A stretch of 64,000 nucleotides of DNA, from positions 62,001-126,000 of the forward strand of contig NZ_QCZK02000049.1 of the NCBI RefSeq assembly GCF_003347595.2. The letters are read 5' to 3'. Positions 60,080 through 64,000 of the stretch are shown here, in pieces (within the stretch, counting starts at the first letter, position 1; every line of letters starts with the position of its first letter). This DNA comes from Botryobacter ruber. Its GTDB lineage: Bacteria > Bacteroidota > Bacteroidia > Cytophagales > Hymenobacteraceae. Below the pieces are notes generated by a model. The model ran no database searches. It was not told the DNA's origin and worked only from the letters and a program-made list of their open reading frames with translations. A program made the translations under genes and the position numbers.

Positions 60080-61801
60080 CTAAAACAGATTATACAACTG
60101 CGCCAGTGGTAGCTTTTCTGCGGGTTCGCAGGTGAGGTGGACGCCGTCTACGGTTACTTTGTAGGTTTCCGGGTCTACCTGGATGTTGGGCAGGTAATCG
60201 TTCAGGGCCATGTCTTTTTTCGTAACGCTGCGGCAGTTCTTCACCCCGACCACCTGTTTCTTCAGTCCGTAGTTTTGCTTAACGTGCTCCACCGATGCCT
60301 GCGACACAAACACCATGGACGATTTGCCGATTGCCGGCCCAAAGGAGCCGAACATGGGACGGGAATAAAAGGGTTGTGGTGTGGGAATAGAAGCATTGGC
60401 ATCGCCCATCTGCGACTGCACGATAATGCCGCCTTTTATCACCATCTCAGGCCTGGAGCCAAAAAAGGCTGGTTTCCAGAGCACCAGGTCTGCCAGCTTT
60501 CCTGTTTCTACCGAGCCGATTTCGTCGGAAAACCCATGTGCCCGGGCCGGGTTGATCGTGTATTTAGCCACATACCGCCTCGCCCTGAAATTGTCTGCTT
60601 TGCCGGCTGCACCGGAGTCTTCGGGCAACGGACCACGCTGAACTTTCATTTTATGCGCCGTCTGCCAGGTACGTGCCACCACCTCGCCTACCCTACCCAT
60701 GGCCTGCGAGTCGGAAGCCATAATGGAGAGGGCGCCCATGTCGTGCAGGATGTCTTCGGCCGCAATGGTTTCGCCGCGAATGCGACTTTCGGCAAAGGCA
60801 ACGTCTTCCGGGATATTCCGGTCGAGGTGGTGGCACACCATGAGCATGTCGAGGTGCTCGTCAATGGTGTTCACCGTGAAAGGACGGGTGGGATTGGTGG
60901 AAGAAGGAATCACGTTTGGCTCGCCGCAGATTTTGATAATATCGGGTGCGTGCCCGCCGCCTGCGCCTTCGGTGTGGTAGGTATGGATGGTTCTGCCTTT
61001 AAAAGCATTCGTAGAAGTTTCTACAAAGCCGCTTTCGTTCAGGGTGTCGGTGTGGATGCAGACCTGCACATCGTACTGTTCGGCAATGCACAAGCAGGTG
61101 TCGATGGTGGCGGGGGTGGTGCCCCAGTCTTCGTGCAACTTAAAACCTAGCGCGCCGGCTTCGACCTGTTCAGCCAGTCCTTCGGGTTTAGAGGTGTTTC
61201 CTTTGCCCAGGAAACCGAAGTTAAGCGGGTAAGCCTCCGTTGCCTTCAGCATCATTTCAATATAAAAAGCTCCGGGCGTACACGTGGTGGCTGTAGTACC
61301 TGCCGCCGGTCCCGTACCGCCACCCAGCATGGTGGTAATTCCCGAGGCAAGCGCTTCCGGAATCTGCTGCGGACAAATAAAATGAATATGGCTGTCGATA
61401 GCACCGGCTGTCAGGATCTGGCCTTCACCGGCCACCACTTCGGTGGTAACGCCTACTACCATGCCGGGCGTAACACCAGGCATGATGTGCGGATTACCGG
61501 CTTTTCCTATCCCGGTGATGCGTCCGTCTTTTATGCCAATGTCTGCTTTGTAGATTCCGGTGTAGTCCAGCACGAGCGCGTTGGTGATGAGCAGGTCGAG
61601 TGCTGCTGCCTGAGGGATGCCTGCAGCCTGTCCCATGCCGTCGCGCAGCACTTTGCCGCCGCCGAACTTGCACTCTTCGCCATAGGTGCAGTAGTCTTTC
61701 TCCACCTCCACCACCAGGTCCGTATCGCCCAGGCGCACTTTGTCGCCGGTGGTGGGGCCGTACATTTCGGCATACGCCTGCCGGTCTATCTTAAAGCTCA
61801 T
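60080..61801 (-). CDS. ureC: Urease subunit alpha (catalytic)
   Basis: 573 residues, full length. Nickel ligands His138 and His140 (DSHIHFICPQQ), carbamylated Lys221 (GALGFKLHEDWG), His250 and His276. Flap MVCHHLDRNIPEDVAFAESR carries the mobile Cys and the catalytic His. ASDSQAMGRVGE holds the Asp ligand. It hydrolyses urea to ammonia and carbamate in the cytosol together with the fused UreAB chain. Second structural gene of the minus-strand group. Confidence 0.97.
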   Translation of the reverse strand: MSFKIDRQAYAEMYGPTTGDKVRLGDTDLVVEVEKDYCTYGEECKFGGGKVLRDGMGQAAGIPQAAALDLLITNALVLDYTGIYKADIGIKDGRITGIGKAGNPHIMPGVTPGMVVGVTTEVVAGEGQILTAGAIDSHIHFICPQQIPEALASGITTMLGGGTGPAAGTTATTCTPGAFYIEMMLKATEAYPLNFGFLGKGNTSKPEGLAEQVEAGALGFKLHEDWGTTPATIDTCLCIAEQYDVQVCIHTDTLNESGFVETSTNAFKGRTIHTYHTEGAGGGHAPDIIKICGEPNVIPSSTNPTRPFTVNTIDEHLDMLMVCHHLDRNIPEDVAFAESRIRGETIAAEDILHDMGALSIMASDSQAMGRVGEVVARTWQTAHKMKVQRGPLPEDSGAAGKADNFRARRYVAKYTINPARAHGFSDEIGSVETGKLADLVLWKPAFFGSRPEMVIKGGIIVQSQMGDANASIPTPQPFYSRPMFGSFGPAIGKSSMVFVSQASVEHVKQNYGLKKQVVGVKNCRSVTKKDMALNDYLPNIQVDPETYKVTVDGVHLTCEPAEKLPLAQLYNLF

Positions 61802-61820
61802 AGTTTTTTTACTTGTCTAA

Positions 61821-61988
61821 ACCTTTGATTTACGGTGATTTGATTGATTAAATTGATTTTTTTATTTACCCTTTAAATCAAAAATGATGACTTTAATGAC
61901 TTTAATGAACTGTAGTGATTTTCTTAATTCGATTATCTAGGCTCTAGAGAAATCAACTTAATCAATCAAATCACTGGAAATCAAAGGT
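61821..61988. repeat. 168-bp inverted repeat between ureAB and ureC
   Basis: Arms 61821-61859 and 61950-61988 are reverse complements at 36 of 39 positions, beginning ACCTTTGATTT and built on TGATTTGATTGATTAA. The right arm runs into the last codons of ureAB. The repeat could fold in the polycistronic mRNA. No target duplication or ORF. Confidence 0.72.
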
Positions 61989-62736
61989 CATGACGAAATC
62001 CCTGCTGTTTCATTCTTTCAACAGCCGCCTGTTTTCCTCCTTCATCCAGTGCACCATTCGTCAGGTTGTTACCACCATACACTTTCCGTTCCCCTGCCAG
62101 CGCCACTAGCTCTACCCGTTTGCGTTCACCCGGCTCAAAGCGTACCGCAGTGCCAGCCGGAATGTTCAGCCGGAAGCCGAAAGCTTTTTCGCGGTCGAAC
62201 TGGAGTGCGGCGTTTGTCTCGAAAAACGGGTAGTGCGACCCTACCTGCACCGGGCGGTCGCCCATGTTGGTGACGTCGAGCGTTACGGTTTCCCGCCCTT
62301 CGTTCAGGACGATGTCATCGGGTTGCAGCAGGTACTCCCCTGGGTTCGGACAGATCAGGTTATCAGGAGAATCTGTTAATTTTATTTTGTTAAGGCCGGA
62401 ACCGTAAAGCGCCAGGTTCGAGTTTCCCTGCTCCCGGCACACCGGCTGGTGCACCGTAACGAGTTTGGTGCCGTCCGGGAAAGTACCTTCCACCTGCACT
62501 TCGGCTATCATGTCGGCCACGCCTTCCATCACATCCTGCAGCCCCAGTATTTTTTTGCCTTTGTCCATGAGCGTCGCCACACTTTCGCCGTCCCGGATAA
62601 ATTCGAGCAGCTGCGTGGCAATCAGCGCTACCGCTTCCGGGTAGTTTAACCGCAGGCCCCGCGCATACCGTTTCTGTGCCAGGAAGCCGGCGTTGTGCAG
62701 CACCAGTTTGTCAATATCTTTGGGTGAGAGATGCAT
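61981..62736 (-). CDS. ureAB: Fused urease subunits gamma and beta
   Basis: 251 residues. Residues 1-100 are UreA (MHLSPKDIDKLVLHNAGFLAQKR, YPEAVALIATQLLEFIRDG, VEGTFPDGTKLVTVHQPV). A linker of about 30 residues follows, then UreB (about 132-240: PGEYLLQPDDIVLNEGRE, NMGDRPVQVGSHYPFFETN, RLNIPAGTAVRFEPGERKRV). This is the gene fusion known from Helicobacter UreA and some other bacteria; many bacteria keep two genes. It lies 17 bp after the nickel permease gene. A large inverted repeat separates it from ureC. Confidence 0.95.
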   Translation of the reverse strand: MHLSPKDIDKLVLHNAGFLAQKRYARGLRLNYPEAVALIATQLLEFIRDGESVATLMDKGKKILGLQDVMEGVADMIAEVQVEGTFPDGTKLVTVHQPVCREQGNSNLALYGSGLNKIKLTDSPDNLICPNPGEYLLQPDDIVLNEGRETVTLDVTNMGDRPVQVGSHYPFFETNAALQFDREKAFGFRLNIPAGTAVRFEPGERKRVELVALAGERKVYGGNNLTNGALDEGGKQAAVERMKQQGFRHDL

Positions 62737-62753
62737 GGGTTGATTTTTTTTAA

Positions 62754-63359
62754 TTAGAGAAGAAGATGCTCGTATACCATCCAGCTGCCGTACCCGATGC
62801 AGATCAGCGACGAAAGGATGACCACTCCTGCCCGCAGGTTGCGGCTGATTTTCATGCGCCTGGTAAACGGGATACCGAGCAGACTTGCTGCGAGAAACAT
62901 CCCGGCAATTGAGCCAATGCCAAACACCAGCAGGTAACTGATTCCCAAAAACGGATTGCTGATGCGGCTCATCACCGACCCCACCAGTATACCACTCCCG
63001 GCCAGGCCATGCACTAAGCCAACCGTATACGCAAAGCTTTTCTGATAGCGGACCACCGGCGTTCGTGCAAAATTGTTTTTGTTCGTCAGGCGGCTGATGC
63101 CCATCAAAATCAGCATAATCCCCACAAAGGCTTCGAAGTAACCGGAACCGGCAAAGGTGAGGTTTGTGAGAATAATTATGGAGCCCAGGAGGACGATGGT
63201 CGTCGTATGGCCCAGGCCCCAGTACACGCCGTCTCTGGCAGCCAGCAGCAGGCTGTCGCGCCTGGATACGATGTTGCTGACCGCAATCAGGTGATCTGCC
63301 TCAAACGCATGCCCTACGCCTACCATTGCAGCAAACAGAACCGGTAACAGAGCTTCCAC
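62754..63359 (-). CDS. ureH: UreH/NicO-type nickel permease
   Basis: 201 residues with six or so helices. Helix I carries GHAFEADHLIAVSN, the HX4DH nickel-binding signature (His17, Asp22, His23); GLGHTTTI and GLVHGLAGSG follow. This matches the UreH subgroup that supplies nickel to ureases. It is the first gene of the minus-strand urease group and overlaps none of its neighbours. Confidence 0.88.
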   Translation of the reverse strand: MEALLPVLFAAMVGVGHAFEADHLIAVSNIVSRRDSLLLAARDGVYWGLGHTTTIVLLGSIIILTNLTFAGSGYFEAFVGIMLILMGISRLTNKNNFARTPVVRYQKSFAYTVGLVHGLAGSGILVGSVMSRISNPFLGISYLLVFGIGSIAGMFLAASLLGIPFTRRMKISRNLRAGVVILSSLICIGYGSWMVYEHLLL

Positions 63360-63462
63360 TTTTCGTGTCTTTGGGTTAAAACTAAATATAGGAAAACTTG
63401 CTTAAATAACCACCTGTTCCTGCTGAAAATCTGGACATTCCTTTTCCATTTTCTGATTTAAA

Positions 63463-63495
63463 CAGGAGCAGCGGCTGTGGTGGCTGGTGTAGCAG
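63463..63495 (-). repeat. 30-bp C-rich dispersed repeat, copy p
   Basis: The minus-strand core is GCCACCACAGCCGCTGCT, between menC and the urease group. Nothing else is evident in 63360-63539. Confidence 0.78.
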
Positions 63496-63539
63496 ACATT
63501 TTGAAACAAAACAGCAATGCTTTTGTCAGGCAACCTCCT

Positions 63540-64000
63540 TCAGCCCACTTCTCCCGGCCTTTTTACATCGCCCCATTCCTGCCCAGGCTTGTACCAGAGT
63601 TCGCCCCGCTCAATCTGCAGCGGCGAGGGGATATTGTTGTGGTAGAGCTGTCCGGTACCGAGGCCCTGCTGCAGGGTAATGTCGTAGTTGGCCGTGAACT
63701 GGCTGATGGCATTCAGGCCGATGTTCGATTCAAGCGCAGAGGTCATCCACCAGCCTATTTTCCGCTCCTCCGTCAGCTGTATCCATTCGGCACTGGCTGC
63801 CAGTCCGCCTACCAGCGTTGGCTTCAGGATAATGTACTGCGGCTTGATCTGGTCGAGCAGTTTTATTTTTTCGGGCAACTGCTGCACGCCGATCAGTTCT
63901 TCGTCGAGGGCGATGGGCACGGGGGTGTAGGCGCAGAGTTGGGCCATCAGGTCGGGCTGCCCGTGTTTGATGGGCTGCTCGATGGAGTGCAGTTCGTAGC
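63540..64000 (-). CDS. menC: o-Succinylbenzoate synthase, C-terminal part (start outside window)
   Basis: The frame is open to the right edge; 153 codons are visible. IEQPIKHGQ, PIALDEELIGV, YIILKPTLVGG and WWMTSALESNIGLNAI are enolase-superfamily MenC segments including the Glu/Asp metal ligand and the catalytic Lys of the KPTLVGG strand. It dehydrates SHCHC to o-succinylbenzoate in menaquinone synthesis, the usual respiratory quinone in this phylum. An ATG at 63947 is internal and not the start. Confidence 0.93.
   Translation of the reverse strand, partial: YELHSIEQPIKHGQPDLMAQLCAYTPVPIALDEELIGVQQLPEKIKLLDQIKPQYIILKPTLVGGLAASAEWIQLTEERKIGWWMTSALESNIGLNAISQFTANYDITLQQGLGTGQLYHNNIPSPLQIERGELWYKPGQEWGDVKRPGEVG

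Noticed and set aside
60137..61150. 337-codon plus-strand frame
   Set aside because: Antisense to ureC, which has all nickel ligands.
3595..63495. Dispersed C-rich repeats as CRISPR repeats or attC sites
   Set aside because: Copies are kilobases apart, lack regular spacing and have no attC-like fold or adjacent cas or integrase gene.

Overview
The window reads as chromosomal DNA of a Bacteroidota bacterium, order Cytophagales, probably Hymenobacteraceae (Pontibacter or a relative). The evidence is the protein families: a HYC_CC_PP protein in front of a CusA pump, a bacterial alpha-2-macroglobulin, DUF4905, TIGR02757, a CBS/DUF294 nucleotidyltransferase and a two-component-regulator propeller protein. 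Promoters also resemble the TTTG / TAnnTTTG type of this phylum. The genus is an inference. I saw no rRNA, tRNA, CRISPR array, prophage or intact transposase.

Layout. 1-3230: a truncated beta-propeller sensor gene diverging from a secreted subtilisin-like protease. 3739-12183: a copper/silver-type efflux operon (HYC_CC_PP protein, CusA, TolC-like, CusB-DUF3347, His-rich DUF3347 lipoprotein). 12246-16318: gamma-glutamyltransferase, a 161-bp MITE, then a translationally overlapping amidoligase / class I amidotransferase pair. 16556-20179: KtrB-KtrA potassium uptake plus a BBP2 porin. 20578-30736: M13 peptidase, DUF922-like protease, alpha-2-macroglobulin, YycJ-type MBL protein. 30901-33905: SulP transporter, beta-carbonic anhydrase and TetR regulator, one likely bicarbonate unit. 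34250-45149: SDR, VKOR-like and SPW membrane cluster, MsrA, alpha/beta hydrolase, GH20 hexosaminidase, TIGR02757. 45245-53104: LysM protein, DUF4905, NfeD protease, CBS/NTase protein coupled to a tail-anchored exonuclease, a polytopic membrane protein and a DUF1737-like small protein. 53231-56993: tyrA and thrA; thrA is preceded by an Ile/Thr-rich leader peptide and a terminator. 57114-63359: urease genes with a fused UreA-UreB and a UreH-type nickel permease. 63540-64000: the 3' part of menC.

The regulatory highlight is the thrA leader. A 26-codon peptide contains six Ile and three Thr codons. Its last part carries an octamer that can pair with the 5' arm of an intrinsic terminator ending 12 bases before the thrA ATG. 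This is a complete ribosome-mediated attenuator on paper.

The other highlight is the intergenic space, which is full of small repeats. (1) About 15 copies of a roughly 30-bp C-rich element, core GCCACCAYAGCCNCTGCT, lie mostly next to stop codons, and one lies inside a coding sequence. (2) Several short hairpins share TGTAGGG/CCCTACA-type edges but have different centres. (3) Three composite polypurine-plus-hairpin tracts are present. (4) Three MITE-like elements have intact target duplications; two have unrelated ends but the same internal inverted repeat, and one of those has split a copy of the hairpin family.
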